In this document: positions 11,888 through 23,338 of the stretch, piece after piece | Layout of the letters: every line of letters begins with the position of its first letter | How positions within the stretch are numbered: position 1 is the stretch's first letter | Origin: Leucogyrophana mollusca | Taxonomy: Eukaryota > Basidiomycota > Agaricomycetes > Boletales | Reading direction: 5' to 3' | Length of the DNA stretch: 64,000 bases | Assembly: GCA_021014945.1 (NCBI GenBank) | Contig: MU266339.1 | Location: 176,002 to 240,001 of the forward strand | The notes under the pieces: generated by a model | Told to the model about the DNA's origin: nothing | The model's database searches: none | What the model saw: the letters and a program-made list of their open reading frames with translations, nothing else | Program-made: the position numbers and the translations under genes

Positions 11888-13645
11888 ATGATCGGTGAGC
11901 GGGTGGTACCCGTTCGTGTGGTGGACCAAACGACGAAGTTGCCAATGGAGCTTTGGCATGAAGTTATCAGCTATCTTCCTGACAAAGACGTCCGCAATTT
12001 GTTTCCCGTCTCCAGGCTATTTCGCAGATTGTGTTACGGGCGGGCGTTCAGCCACCTGGTTGTCAGAGAGAGCCCCCATATTACCGAGGAGGCTCTATTC
12101 GAGTCCTCCATTCCTTACCAGATCAGCTTGCTCAAGGAAACGACTAGGCGTTTGAAAGAGCTTTCCTCGGATCCCCATCTCAGCGGCCTCCGCGACACAG
12201 TGCGTGCATGGACTCACAGAGGGAACCCAGACTTCTACCCGCATCTATATCGTCGCGGTAAAATCACCGACGATCGCATCGTGAAAGCCTTTACAGTTAT
12301 GGTTAAAGCGTTTGCGACGCACCTCCCGACATATCCACATTTACAATCCGTGACCTTGCACTGCTTGGTGGTGCGTGATTCCACTATGAAAGCGCTCCAG
12401 CTCACATCAAGCCTCCACACGCTCGAGCTTGTTGAATGCGACCTCCGTTTCTCCCGCGAGTGGCATTTGCCACTGAGCTGCCTTGCAGTCTCGCAGATCA
12501 CGGAAGAGCCACGCACAGGCCCATCCGCTCTGCCCGTAGCGCCGACGATTGTATCCCCCTTGCGTCTAAGAACTCTCCATCTCGACGATGGCCAGTGGAC
12601 ATCCCACATACTGTCATCTCTGCCCACCTCTGGGCCCTACGATCATCTTACAGATCTTACTATCCTCATGCAGACCTGGGATAACGTTGCACTCTTCGAT
12701 CTCCTACGCGCGTGCCCGCAGATCCGAAACCTCAGGTTTACCAGATTATTCAATGTCACATCGTACCGTCGCCTTTTACCTGTAAACCTTGTCCCTCACC
12801 TCGAGTCATACGACGGCCCCCTCCATTTAGCAGACGTTTTCGCCCGAAGTCGCTGGCTAATCACTGCTAGACTTGACCTCGAGGAAACGGATCGGTGGGG
12901 CCTCACTCGCACCATTTATAGCCCGGCCAGTGCGGCTGCGGCCTTGACTACTTTTTGTCAGTTGACTCCCAACCTTCGTTGTCTCGTTATATCGGGCTTG
13001 TATGCAACCTTCGACTCTGATTCCCTTCAAGTCGTTCGAGTGACTGGAGATTGCCTTCCCCAATTGTCTCGATTGGAGATTTCACTTCGTTTCCCTTACT
13101 TGTATGGCTCAAGTTCGAAATACGAAGGGACCTACCCTATCAACGTCAGTCGATTGGTTACTGCCACGAATGGTCTCACCATGCTAACGCTTGATCCGGG
13201 GTGTAGTGGGCGAGAATAGCTCGACCCTCGACAAAATCTTGCGCTACCATTTCACAGTTTATTGAGGCGTGGAGCAGACGAGAAAATCCAAACACCGTGC
13301 AGGTGAGCTGCGTTTTGCCATTGACACTCTTCCTGTTCAAACATAACCCCCTCCCAGGGCATAATTTTTCGCATTATCAGGGGTGAAGCCACGTTGCCCC
13401 CTGATCTCCAGGAGTTCGTGCTCTGTGACGAAGTCAACACTCACAAAAAGTCCCATGTCGATGTCGAAAAGTTACCTACTGTGCTGTCTGCACTTACGCG
13501 GGCGTATCCAAAACTGCGAAAGATCGGTTTCGGGGGTGACCGCTGGATCCGCACACTAGGTCAGAGTCCAGGGCAGTGGTCATGGACACGACACCGCGTA
13601 GTTGGCAAGCTATCGGAGCGAGCGATGGACACCCTTTTCTTATAG
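11888..13645 (+). CDS. F-box protein with LRR-like region
   Basis: Exons 11888-13200, 13258-13302 and 13381-13645 give 540 residues. The F-box is at residues about 18-55 (LPMELWHEVISYLPDKD..VSRLFRRLC). The rest is leucine-rich with irregular LRR-like spacing, ending with LPPDLQEFVLCDE and a KLRKIGFGG..W tail typical of Agaricomycete F-box families. F-box proteins recruit substrates to SCF ubiquitin ligases; the target is unknown. The first intron has a weak donor (GTGTAG) but keeps phase and removes the stop that would end the protein at 13219. An alternative is that the region 13200-13260 carries two frameshifts. ATG 11888 is chosen because the frame upstream has no ATG. Confidence 0.75.
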
Positions 13646-14202
13646 GGACTATTGATCTTGTGAGAGGCTTTCTGCGCCATATGTGCTCTCAACGGCTTAC
13701 GCTGTAGCCTCCTCTGCTTGGACTATTTGTTGTGGAGGCAAAGACAGATTGGGAGACAGTTAGGCTTTCAGCTTGTGGCCTTTACGCCCAACATACGGCA
13801 TTCTCCATGAGGCCTCTGGGGGTGTACCATCGGCAGGGTTGATCAGATGGTCACAGCTCTCGAATGCCTGGATCTATCGATCAAACTTGAATGCTACGTT
13901 TATCTCCCCTCATCCAGGTCGATCCTCTGCAATTGCATTAGTGCACATAGGCGACCCCGCATGCACGATATTGCTTCGATCTGACCTTCGGGCGTCACAC
14001 CAGCTTCGACGTTCACCTCGATCCAGGGCCACCGAGTGCGAGAGAGCAGAGCTTTTCGGGACTGGCACAAAGAAGTGGAACTCATCTACAGTGGCCACAG
14101 AAACCTACCAAACGCTATCAACACAGGTCAAGAGGCATAACTCACAGATATTATTCATTAGTTGAAAAGGGGGGACACTCATGATATACAGACAACTTGT
14201 AA
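13646..14202. other. Intergenic with a possible gene remnant
   Basis: A plus frame open from 13773 to 14165, and a second frame containing VDQMVTALECLDLSIKLECY interrupted by a stop, look like a decayed F-box/LRR-type remnant. No intact gene can be supported. Confidence 0.3.
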
Positions 14203-15429
14203 TTACTCATCTCGAAGCATTTCGACCAGTGCTGACACGGCCGCATGAGCAAATGAAGGGTCGTTGATGTTGGCATCCACCTCATGGATACGGCATTGCA
14301 ATGCACCCCCACGTAGAGCATCAAGCAACGCCCGATCAGCCTCTGCGTCATAAAATGGCCCCCCTTCCTTGTCAATACCCGAGAATCCACGTAGCGGCAG
14401 GACAACTCTCGTCTTTGTCTGTGAAGCCTTGTTAAGCTTCCTCACGAGTATGTCCCCAAGTTTCGCACACTCCTCCTTGGAAGTGCGCATCAGCGTGACG
14501 GAAGCGTTGTGGTTGTTGAACAGACGGCCTTTGAAATTGTTTGGGACAGTGGCAGGCGGGCCGAAGTTCACCATATCGAGAGCACCGACGGAAACGACCT
14601 GTGGGATGGAGGCCTGTGCTGCAGCTTCGAGCCGATTAGGCCCCGCTGTGAGCACGCCTCCCACCAACTCGTCCGCCAGCTCTGTTGTGGTCAGGTCCAA
14701 AACACCCACAAAGTGACCTTCCCCTATCAACCGCTCCATTGCCAAGCCTCCGGCACCAGTCGCATGAAAGACTACGACGGAAAACCCGAGTTCTTCCAGC
14801 TCCTCTATTGCTGCTTGCACGCAGGGGGTTGTCAACCCGAACATGGTCACAGCGATCGCTGGCCGAGTGGAGTTGAGGTCTGCTCTCTCAAGAGAGCGGA
14901 CCGCCATGCCTTCGATGGCGTCAGCGGCATTCCCCAGAATGGTTCTAAGAAGGGGATTCATGCCAGCTACGTCGGCAACAGAATACATCATTGTGAGATC
15001 CGTTTCGCCGACGTAATGCGAGGTGTTTCCTGACGCCATGGTTGACACCATGAGTTTTGGGAAACCAATGGGAAGAGCTTCGCGGAAAGCTTTGGTGCAG
15101 ACACTGGTGTTGCCTGAACCTCCCGCTCCGACCACCCCAGCAATGGATTTATCTGAGCGAAGGCGGGAAAGCGTCCTTGTGAGCGCAATAGTCATCGCAT
15201 CCAATGCACCATTGCGGGAAGAGTTGTCCACCGCTTCGCCACCGAGTGAGCTGAGCACATTGGAGCGGGATATATCAATGGCAGTCGAATTTGGAGGGTC
15301 ATAGGAGCCAATGTCGATGAGAATGGCGTTGCACCGGCCGCTGGATATAACGGTCTCTTTGATGTATGTCAAAGCTTCAAGCTTGGTGTCGCAGGTGCCT
15401 ATCACGGCTACGGTGGGCTTCATCGACAT
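14203..15429 (-). CDS. UPF0261 / Tm-1-like ATP-binding protein
   Basis: A single exon of 408 residues, starting MSMKPTVAVIGTCDTKLEAL. It has the family's two Rossmann-like halves: VGAGGSGNTSVCTKAFR..GFPKLMVSTMASG, GETDLTMMYSVADVAGMN near residues 150-165, then AVTMFGLTTPCV and VVVFHATGAGGLAMERLI, and the closing RGFSGIDKEGGPFYD. UPF0261 is the N-terminal half of plant Tm-1, where the domain binds ATP; its biochemical role in fungi is not known. The length of about 400 residues is normal for the stand-alone protein. It is divergently paired across 169 bp with the gene for the protein corresponding to the other half of Tm-1, implying shared regulation and a joint function. Confidence 0.9.
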   Translation of the reverse strand: MSMKPTVAVIGTCDTKLEALTYIKETVISSGRCNAILIDIGSYDPPNSTAIDISRSNVLSSLGGEAVDNSSRNGALDAMTIALTRTLSRLRSDKSIAGVVGAGGSGNTSVCTKAFREALPIGFPKLMVSTMASGNTSHYVGETDLTMMYSVADVAGMNPLLRTILGNAADAIEGMAVRSLERADLNSTRPAIAVTMFGLTTPCVQAAIEELEELGFSVVVFHATGAGGLAMERLIGEGHFVGVLDLTTTELADELVGGVLTAGPNRLEAAAQASIPQVVSVGALDMVNFGPPATVPNNFKGRLFNNHNASVTLMRTSKEECAKLGDILVRKLNKASQTKTRVVLPLRGFSGIDKEGGPFYDAEADRALLDALRGGALQCRIHEVDANINDPSFAHAAVSALVEMLRDE

Positions 15430-15598
15430 CGTTGGTATCTACATATGACGTGGTATGGAGAAGATCATTCAAGATCATGATGTGAACGGAGCGCCGTGAG
15501 GCTTATGTCAGCGGGAATATTTGGAGTCTCGCAGAAATAGGTGGATGTGAAGGTTCAAAATATATCTACATTGAACCAACAAGATCGCGAGCACACCA
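15430..15598. promoter_or_regulatory. Compact bidirectional promoter between Tm-1-like halves
   Basis: Only 169 bp separate the two divergent ATGs, so both promoters must overlap here. An AT-rich stretch (15559-15568) reading tatatctaca is the only candidate core element; no clear binding-site pair is recognised. Confidence 0.5.
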
Positions 15599-16481
15599 AT
15601 GTCAAAACGCCAAGCAACTTTGAAGCGTCTGCGGGATAGCATTAGTCGAGGGGAGGCGATCGTGGGTGGTGGTGCAGGAGTTGGTCTCAGCGCAAAGACG
15701 CAAGAAGCCGGGGGAGTCGACCTCATTATCCTCTACAACTCTGGTCGTTATCGGATGGCCGGCAGGGGCTCTCTGGCAGTAGGTGTGCTACTTTCCAAAG
15801 CCGAATGTTAACTGACTGAATTGTTACCAGGGTCTTATGCCCTACGGTGATGCCAACGCGATCATGCTGGATATGGCTCGCGAGACCCTGACTGTCGTTA
15901 AGAAGACTGCAGTACTCGCGGGTATCTGCGGCACAGACCCGTTCCGGGACATGTCCCGCCTACTCCAAGAAGTGAAAGATCTCGGCTTCACGGGAGTGCA
16001 AAACTTCCCTACGGTCGGTTTGATCGACGGAGTGTTTCGGCAAAACTTGGAAGAGACTGGGATGGATTACGGGAAAGAGGTGGAGATGATCCGGCTGGCG
16101 CACGAGATGGACCTTTTGACGACGCCGTATGTATTCAATGTCGACGAAGCCAAACGCATGACAAGTGCAGGGGCTGACGTCATCGTCGCCCACATGGGGC
16201 TCACCACGAGCGGAACCATCGGTGCACAAACAGCTCTGACGCTGGACGACTGCGTGGGTCGGGTTAAAGACATACTCGATGCAGCTGTCAATATTAACCC
16301 GGAGGTTATCGTGCTCTGCCACGGAGGTCCCATCGCGACCCCCACAGACGCGAAATACGTGGTTGAGAGGGTCAGGGGCATCCATGGATTCTTCGGGGCG
16401 AGTTCGCTAGAAAGACTGCCAGTAGAAGTGGCGATGAAGCAAGTGACGCAAGAATTCAAGGCAATCCGCCTGGATGCGTGA
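15599..16481 (+). CDS. TIM-barrel phosphoenolpyruvate hydrolase-like protein (Tm-1 C-terminal half)
   Basis: Exons 15599-15778 and 15831-16481 give 276 residues. Motifs: [122 protein letters not shown] and [12 protein letters not shown]. These define the PEP-hydrolase-like TIM-barrel family (Pfam PEP_hydrolase), found in bacteria, plants and fungi beside or fused to UPF0261. Enzymatic activity is predicted from the fold; the physiological substrate is not established. Its partner is the divergent gene ending at 14203. The intron is 52 nt. Confidence 0.9.
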
Positions 16482-17016
16482 AGGGTTTATACTTTCCACT
16501 GTTGTCAGGTGAGGCGAAGCGATAAAAATTCTTATGCTCTAAGCGGTGTCTGAGATTCGTTATTCCCAGCACGCATGGGTTTTCCGTCCGCAAGGTCGGT
16601 TCTGGGTTCAAGTTGGAGTGAGGTATGACAGTACTAGGCTGAAAGTACTTTGGTATACGCGTCTCCCTTCCCCCGCCTGATTTTTGCATGCACTGTTGTC
16701 TATTTCGAAAATATTGACCAGAAGTCAGATATTAATTAGATCGTAAACAAAGGATACTTTCACATTACTAGCCCGTTCCATGAGAGATAAGATTGAGGGT
16801 TTCGTACCGAGGGCTTCGTGCGGAGGCTTCATGTGGGGCGAAAGCAAAGATGGAGACAGATGGAGACGCGCCGTAAAATCAACAAGACAAAACAAGATCT
16901 TGGTTTGTCGGTAGTTGTGATTCTTCGGAACGACAGCAACAGCTCTCTTGACGCGTTTCCCCATCAAGCATCACAGAGGAAGTCCCCAAAGCTGCTTTTG
17001 AGACGTTCCTATCAAC
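16482..17016. other. Intergenic, no feature seen
   Basis: 535 bp between two plus-strand genes. No conserved ORF, RNA or repeat recognised. Confidence 0.4.
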
Positions 17017-18729
17017 ATGGCTTTGCTTTCAGACAGACAGAGAGAAGAATTGTACGTGATTAGGATCTCCCGCATGGTGAGACAGTGACTCACCTATCGG
17101 GATCGATCCAGGCATAAATCTATGCTCGAATATCTTCACACCAGCAATTTCACGGCAGCATACAATGCACTCAAGGCGGACTCGGGAACAGAATATACAC
17201 CAGACCCTAAGACCAAGTACGCAGGACTTTTGGAGAAGAAATGGACGAGTGTCATACGGCTGCAGAAGAAGGTTGGGTCTTATCTGAACAACCGAACATG
17301 GTGGGTGTTGATTTAATGGCCAATGTAGATCATGGACTTGGAGACTCGAAATGCGTCCCTTCAAGAAGAGCTGTCTCTCGCACCCTCGAAACGAGCTGCC
17401 ATGCAGTCGGATTGGGTCCCTCGGGCACCTGCCGCACACGTTTTAACAGGACATCGACAACCTGTCACGCGCGTTGCTTTTCACCCGCAGTACTCAGTAT
17501 TAGCCTCTGCAAGTGAAGACGCGACAGTCAAGATTTGGGACTGGGAAACTGGCGAATTCGAAAGAACACTAAAGGGACATCAGCGAGCAGTTCTCGATGT
17601 AGAATTCGACCACAAAGGGCATCTGTTGGGTGAGTGTCGCTCATTACATTTAAATCTCGAGCATATGTGGGCAGCCGCTAAATGAACCGGTATCCGTGAG
17701 GACGTTCACAGTAACGTGCTCGGCAGATTTATTTATCAAAATTTGGGACTCGCAGAATGAGTGGAAGAACACAAAGACTCTTGCCGGACACGATCACTCA
17801 GTATCATCAGCGCGTTTTATGCCCGGAGATCAATTCATAGTCAGTGCCAGCCGAGATCGCACCATCCGAGTGTTCGATGTAGCTTCAACGTAAGTAGAAT
17901 ATTGATCCCATCATCTGTTTACTGATATTCGTTGAAGTCATCTTGTACGTACCATTCTAGGCCACGCCGACTGGGTGCGCTGTGTTGTTCCCTCTGATGA
18001 TGGTCGGCTTTTGGCTAGCTCCTCGAATGACCATGTAAGTGAAATTTCAACTGTAAATGGGAATGCATTTTAACCTTCAAACACGTAGACCGCACGTATT
18101 TGGGACCCCCTAAATGGAGAATCAAAAATGGAACTGAGAGGACATGACAATGTGGTCGAGGTTGTGTGTTTCGCACCAGTTGCTGCGTATCCTGCCATAC
18201 GTGAACTGGCAGGCATTCCGGTTTGATGACACCCTACATAGCGCGGGCAAGTCTGATTTGTTCTGGTATAGAATACCGATCGGTCAAAGAGACCAGGAGC
18301 CTACGTTGCGACGGGCTCACGAGACAAGACAATCAAGCTCTGGGATAGCCAAAGTGGTCAAGTTCTCAAGCATTTGGTAGGCTCTCTGTCGCTCTTCGGG
18401 AGGAAGATCTGACACTGTTTAACCAGGCCGGACACGACAACTGGGTTCGCGCCCTGGTGTTCCATCCCTCAGGCAAGTTTCTATTGTCGGCTTCCGACGA
18501 CAAGACTATACGCGTTTGGGAGCTGTCCACCGGTCGGTGTATGAAGACTGTCGAGGCACACGGTCACTTTGTGACTTCTCTCGCCTGGGGCCGACAATCA
18601 GCGGCAGGGGGTGGAGCCATGAAGACGCATGGGACAGATAGCACCGTCAAGCCTGACGAGCCAGAAAAAGTGGTCAACGTAGTCGCGACAGCGAGTGTGG
18701 ACCAAAAAATAAAAATTTGGCTTCCCTAA
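17017..18729 (+). CDS. PAC1: Nuclear distribution protein PAC1 (LIS1 homologue), WD40
   Basis: Eight exons (17017-17051, 17112-17271, 17329-17629, 17712-17889, 17938-18034, 18089-18220, 18272-18376, 18427-18729) give 436 residues. The N-terminus [20 protein letters not shown] is the LisH dimerisation motif, followed by a short coiled coil ([18 protein letters not shown]) and seven WD40 repeats, with [64 protein letters not shown] and [12 protein letters not shown] visible. The last repeat is preceded by a basic/acidic insert ([11 protein letters not shown]..). PAC1/LIS1 binds dynein and regulates microtubule-based nuclear migration in hyphae. A decayed fragment of the same gene lies at 43470-43880. 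Confidence 0.95.
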
Positions 18730-19423
18730 TACACACAATTACTCTTGACACCTAGGATGATGACCTTGTTTCGTTCCTTCGCCATTGCTTTTCTTGTATG
18801 GGCCAAGCTAGATGCGAAGTGATGCGGATTCTTTCTTTTTTTCCTGTTCAGGCCTCAGTGAGTCCATTGTATCCCATGTCGCGTTGTCTCGGCTAATAAT
18901 AGAGCTTCGCTACGTCCAGGTAGGCCGTGCATCAATAACAATCCTTACGACGCGCGGCACGCGCATAGCTCACGATCTTTTGTTCACGACTTCCCTTATA
19001 CTTCTTTCCCGATAATTTTACAACTTCCAGCATAGCCCACTTGTTAGTTCTATATGCCAACTTGTAACATCATGCAAACGGATACCAGGTGGGCTCTGAC
19101 AAGTTGGCGTGCCGCCTCTCCCAGCGGGGGCCTTGTGACGACCAAGGTTATCAAGACGAATGTGCGAGGTACTCCCCTCGTTCCCTTCCACAGGATGTGT
19201 CCGGTCGCACCTACGTCAAGTTGAGAGTGCTTTCAAGTTCGCTGACACCTGATCTCTGCTCTCAAGGGCAACCACCAACAATGCTCAGCTTACAGCGGTC
19301 ACAAAACGAGTCTCTCGTAAACCTTTCATTACCCTGAGCTACAAAAGCGAAACCAGTCAAACACCCTATCGATACATATGCTTCGAAAAGCGGTCACGAT
19401 CAAACCTCCATTCTTGCAAAATT
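18730..19423. other. Intergenic between PAC1 and HSP20 (convergent)
   Basis: A 694-bp region holding the 3' ends of two convergent genes. Short ORFs here (for example 19089-19337 plus) resemble nothing and no repeat is seen. Confidence 0.4.
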
Positions 19424-20003
19424 TCAAGCGATCGCAATGCGCACAGGCTGCTGCTCTGGGCTGGCCTTGGGGAAAGTCACGGTCAAAACCCCATGTTCCA
19501 TCTTTGCTTTCACGTCCTCGGGCTGAAACACTCGGTGTTAGCGGATCTACTTCTGATTCATGCGGAGGGAGACTGACCTTGGTGCCCTGAGGGAGCTGCA
19601 GCACCCGCGAGAACTTACCATACGAGCGCTCGCGGACAGCATACCCAGCCTCGTCCTGCTCTTGGGAGGTGGTGGATTCTCCCGCGATAGTCAGGCGGCT
19701 ATTGTGTACATCAATGTTGATGTCCTCGTTTTTGAGGCCGGGTAGCTCAAAAGTTGCTGTTACGGTATTTGTGCTTCCATTCTCGTGGAGATCCATCCTA
19801 ATAATCAAGATAATCAGTAAATTCACCCGCATTCACAAGAAAGGAGACAACCTTGGCCGGAAGCTCGATGGACGTTGAGTACTGGCAGCCCTGCGGCCAT
19901 TCGTGGTCACGGCTTGATGTGGGTGAAACCGAGCGGACAACGCGTCATCGAAGAGACGGTCGAATTCAGTGGAGGGGTCGTAGTAAAAACGCGCGAGGGA
20001 CAT
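19424..20003 (-). CDS. Small heat-shock protein, HSP20/alpha-crystallin
   Basis: Exons 20003-19852, 19797-19578 and 19522-19424 give 156 residues. The N-terminus MSLARFYYDPSTEFDRLFDD is followed by the alpha-crystallin domain: MDLHENGSTNTVTATFELPGL, DINIDVHNSRLTIAGE, RSYGKFSRVLQLPQGT, EDVKAKMEHGVLTVTFPK, ending PVRIAIA. Size and order match Agaricomycete class HSP20 proteins, ATP-independent holdase chaperones that oligomerise and bind unfolding proteins. Regulation is visible: a TATA box (20102-20109) and a perfect three-unit heat-shock element (20143-20155) lie upstream on the same strand. The intron between exons 1 and 2 begins GTTGTC, a weak donor, but the frame and family alignment support it. 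Confidence 0.92.
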
Positions 20004-20101
20004 GGTTATAGATTGTTGGTCAATGAAGCTAGGAAGTCTGGATGAATGTGGAGAAGGTTGTTTTTGATGATTGCTGGGAGGTAGGTGTCGCCTTACCAAG
20101 G

Positions 20102-20109
20102 CTTTTATA
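20102..20109 (-). promoter_or_regulatory. TATA box of the HSP20 gene
   Basis: Reads TATAAAAG on the minus strand, about 100 bp upstream of the HSP20 start codon and about 35 bp downstream of the heat-shock element, a normal position for a core promoter. Confidence 0.75.
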
Positions 20110-20142
20110 CCCATCTTGAACCACCACTCCTAACACATACGG

Positions 20143-20155
20143 GAACTTTCTGGAA
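20143..20155. promoter_or_regulatory. Heat-shock element (HSF1 binding site)
   Basis: Reads GAActTTCtgGAA: three alternating 5-bp units matching the nGAAnnTTCnnGAAn consensus with no mismatch. It lies 140 bp upstream of the HSP20 ATG. HSF trimers bind such triplets, so heat induction is expected. Confidence 0.85.
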
Positions 20156-20443
20156 GCTGATGCGCTGATATGTCGTTTCCACTACGCTCACCAACATTCT
20201 ATCACATTCGAGAGCGCTTGTCCTGGGCGTTGAGTACCCAATATGGAACTATGTAATACTGCTTGCATTTGTTTGGTTTTTACCCAGAAAGGAATTTCAG
20301 GAGGAAATGTTTAGTTCAACCCAAGCTCACCCAGGTTCTACCTGGGCTGTAATGCGACCAGAGGACACGTCAAATGAAATAAGAGGTATGGCCACGGGGA
20401 ACGTGATTATCATAACAAAACGGATGGCCAAGAGGCTCAGCGC

Positions 20444-21395
20444 TTAACCACGCGTGGAGTTCCGATCGTGGGAGTTAGCTAAAAGCATAGAATTACTAGG
20501 TATCGGAAACCCTTTTCGTTTAACGTGCCCCAGTAAGTATTCTTCATCTGACCCGTCGGATTCTGGGAGCGCGCTGACGTCTATGTTCTCTACCTCCAAG
20601 TTCTCGTACCTTTGAAACCTCTCCAAGTAAAACGCGAACCCCTTGGCGGGTCCCCATGCTGGACCTTCCACTTTCAACGACAAGGGCTGGACCGTATTGG
20701 GTTTTCTGGACCGCGCCTCCAACCAGCTGCTAGTGTGGCACAAGGTGTTTCGCGCAGACATCCGAGGGGAGAGGTACTGGATACATGGCCACGGATCGGA
20801 TCCATTCTCCCCTCCGGCCAATCCAAGTGATCCTCCGATGCAACGCCACGCACCTCGATGCACTCATTGGCCAATGTAACGAATGTCACTTTTGGAAATG
20901 CTTTGATGATGGTTGCAAAGAGAATACCGTGATAATATTCCGTGCACTCGTCAAGGGCGAATATCTGAACACTGGGAAATCTGAGTACTACCGTTTGTAA
21001 AGGAAACATTGTGCGGATACCTCCCCGGGGCTTCGAGAAATGCATGTCGGCATTCGAAATATCGGAACACTGGGGCTATAAATGTGGTCAGGATTCGAGT
21101 CGAACCTCCTTGATAACTCCTCGCCACAAAATCCAAGATCAAGTGATCCAACGATGGCAGTTCTGCAGCCTTTAACTCCCCAAGAGCCGCGATGCCCAGC
21201 CCAGAAACAACGTCCCCACGGATGAAAGGGGTGAGGAGATTCCGCAAGGGGAACAGGAGACCTTGGAAGCCCGAAAAGTCCAGTGTGCACTCGTCGAACT
21301 CGCGGTCCATATCGATGTACTTGTTCCAGAGCGATAAGCCACTCAATGCTACCAGAACTGGTAGCCTGTAGCGCCACGTCGGAATTGGTATTCAT
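20444..21395 (-). CDS. Unrecognised LRR/F-box-like gene, copy 1 (probably degenerate)
   Basis: Several minus frames in succession contain protein-like segments: ECTLDFSGFQGLLFPLRNLL, ELPSLDHLILDFVARSY, FIAPVFRYFECRHAFLEAPG, then TVVLRFPSVQIFALDE, TIIKAFPKVTFVTLANEC and LERFQRYENLEVENIDVSAL. The alternation of short leucine-rich units resembles the variable LRR part of Agaricomycete F-box proteins, but no F-box is seen. Joining them needs introns or frame changes I could not settle (one candidate donor GTATCC follows CCCCGGGGAG). A similar set of segments recurs in copy 2. Could be a multi-exon gene or a pseudogene. Confidence 0.35.
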
Positions 21396-21505
21396 TGGAG
21401 TCTGAGATCTATTGGCCTGATTCGGCGTGTGGAGACCCTCGAATATTATGGAATGTAGGAGAGATTACAAACAAGAGGCGAGTAGCAGGTCAGTGGCCAC
21501 GTGGA

Positions 21506-22806
21506 TCATGTACTCATTTCCCGAAAAGCAAGGGGAGCAGATGTGGGGGTGCCACTGGATAGATGGCCACGGTCCTCGGGATCGACCTTCCCAACGTCTG
21601 TCTCGAGTAATCCTGCCACAGCAGTAGCGAACGATGCAATGTGGCGACCATGCAAAGCAACGCGAGTCGCGTTCGGAAACGCTCGTATGACAGTATAGAC
21701 AATGTCGTCGTCTTTGAAGCTCGCAGCGCTATCCAAGGTGACCCTGAGTATGCGCACACCGGGAATTCTGAGAGCCGTGCCGTCGTTGAACAGAGTGTGC
21801 AGTATATCCGTTCTGCTGTCTGTCGGATTCATGCCGAAGATCGTAGGACGGTGGAGCACTGGAGCCACAATTGGAGCGAATATTCACACCCAAAAACCAT
21901 CTTCGCTACCGGAGGTGCAGATACATTCAAGGTTGACGTGTTTCAACGATGGTGGCTCAACAGCATTCATGTTTCCAAGAGCTGCACGCTCTAAACCCCG
22001 AACGAGTGCGCCATAGAGTCTGAGGATGACAAGACTTCGCAGAAGAAAGGAGACGCCTGGAAAATCCGTCATGAAATGTACATTTAGACCCGACAATCGT
22101 ACTCGAAGGAGAGCCCTAGCAAAGGGAAGGCGCCAAAGGGCGGTCTGAAGGCGGCTCGAAGGGCATAACTTGTGAGACCGAACCAGAGTCGTTGAGTGAT
22201 GCGATCGAAGGGGAGTCGTTCTGCTCTATACAGAAATCGTAGAACAACCACGCCGTAGGAAGAATCCTGATAGCTGCCTCCAACCTACGGAAACGATTTC
22301 TTGACAGAAGTAGGTCGGCGACTTCGGAATACACATTGCGTTGTCCTTGGGTGGATTCCACATCAACCACCCTGTTGGAGGACCTGGAGATGTAGACGGG
22401 TAAATCATTATCATCCGGCAAGAGCCCTGGGTGCCGGATGCCGTCCAAACAGAAGTATTGGCTGCGATATTTCGCTGGTGGGACGACACTCGGGGCAACG
22501 GCAAATTCAGAATGGTGGAACCTGGAAGCAAGTCGTGTGACAACCTCGAGAATGATGGCAAGTGTGTTGTTCGGAAGACGCTACATGGGCACGAATTGGT
22601 AGGCCTGCTGGCGTTTTCGCGCGAAAACTAGGAAGGCGCCGAGTCTCCAAGAGAAAACTTCCGACAGTGTGCTGAAGGCCGAGCACGTTGTTGAAAAGCT
22701 TGGTCGCGAAAGAGTTCATCGTATTTTCTTGCCCTCGACTGGTCCAGATCACCAGAGATGATTCCAACACGGAAGATACTCGAAAAGACAGGATGATGCC
22801 GTCCAA
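21506..22806 (-). CDS. Unrecognised LRR/F-box-like gene, copy 2 (probably degenerate)
   Basis: Minus-strand segments parallel copy 1: TDFPGVSFLLRSLVILRLYG, GLERAALGNMNAVEPPSLKH, IFAPIVAPVLHRPTIFG, IPGVRILRVTLDSAASFKDD and TVIRAFPNATRVALHGRHIA, the last matching the KAFPKVTFVTLANE stretch of copy 1. Upstream segments (22116-22806) continue in several frames with stops between them. I see no intact start or F-box. The resemblance to copy 1 is at protein level only and suggests an old tandem duplication. Confidence 0.33.
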
Positions 22807-23338
22807 GAAGGGCGTGCCTGGCTAGATCCAGGGTTTAGTCTCTCCAACTAGCACTGCTCCGGTAATATGGTCAACAGCTCCAAAAGCTCACAGGGATTCC
22901 CCTCTCCGAGTCAGTCCTCCTTCTGAGTCGCGTCGGAGGGCGAGTAACTGTTGTCGAGTTACTTTAATTTGTTCTAGGCCATGATAAACCAGGTTCGTGG
23001 TACGGTCGTTGCTGGCGTATCCATAGAGCTGTCAGTGTGAAGACCTGACCACCCTAGAGTTTGTCTGGACAAGAAATGTGACGAAAATCTGTTAGAGTCA
23101 CCAAAAATTACCGGGACAGGAGCCGATGCTTGGACCATATGTCCAAGCATCCAAGCGGTTTTTCACTTCACGCTTTTGACGAACAATAGCCACTGAGTGT
23201 GTTCCTGGAAGATCAAAGCGTCTCTCGTCCACAGCTTATTGGCCTCACAGTCCACCATGGATTTTGCAAACATTTCCCTGAACTTCCTTCGATCCTTCCC
23301 CCCTACCGAAGCCGGTACCCATAGCACACTCTGACAGC
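22807..23338. other. Intergenic, no feature seen
   Basis: 532 bp upstream of the kinase gene. A short minus frame (23163-23387) has no recognisable content. Confidence 0.35.

Noticed and set aside
13200..13260. Double frameshift in the F-box gene
   Set aside because: A 57-nt GT..AG intron (13201-13257) explains the frame change with correct phase, so a lesion is not required.
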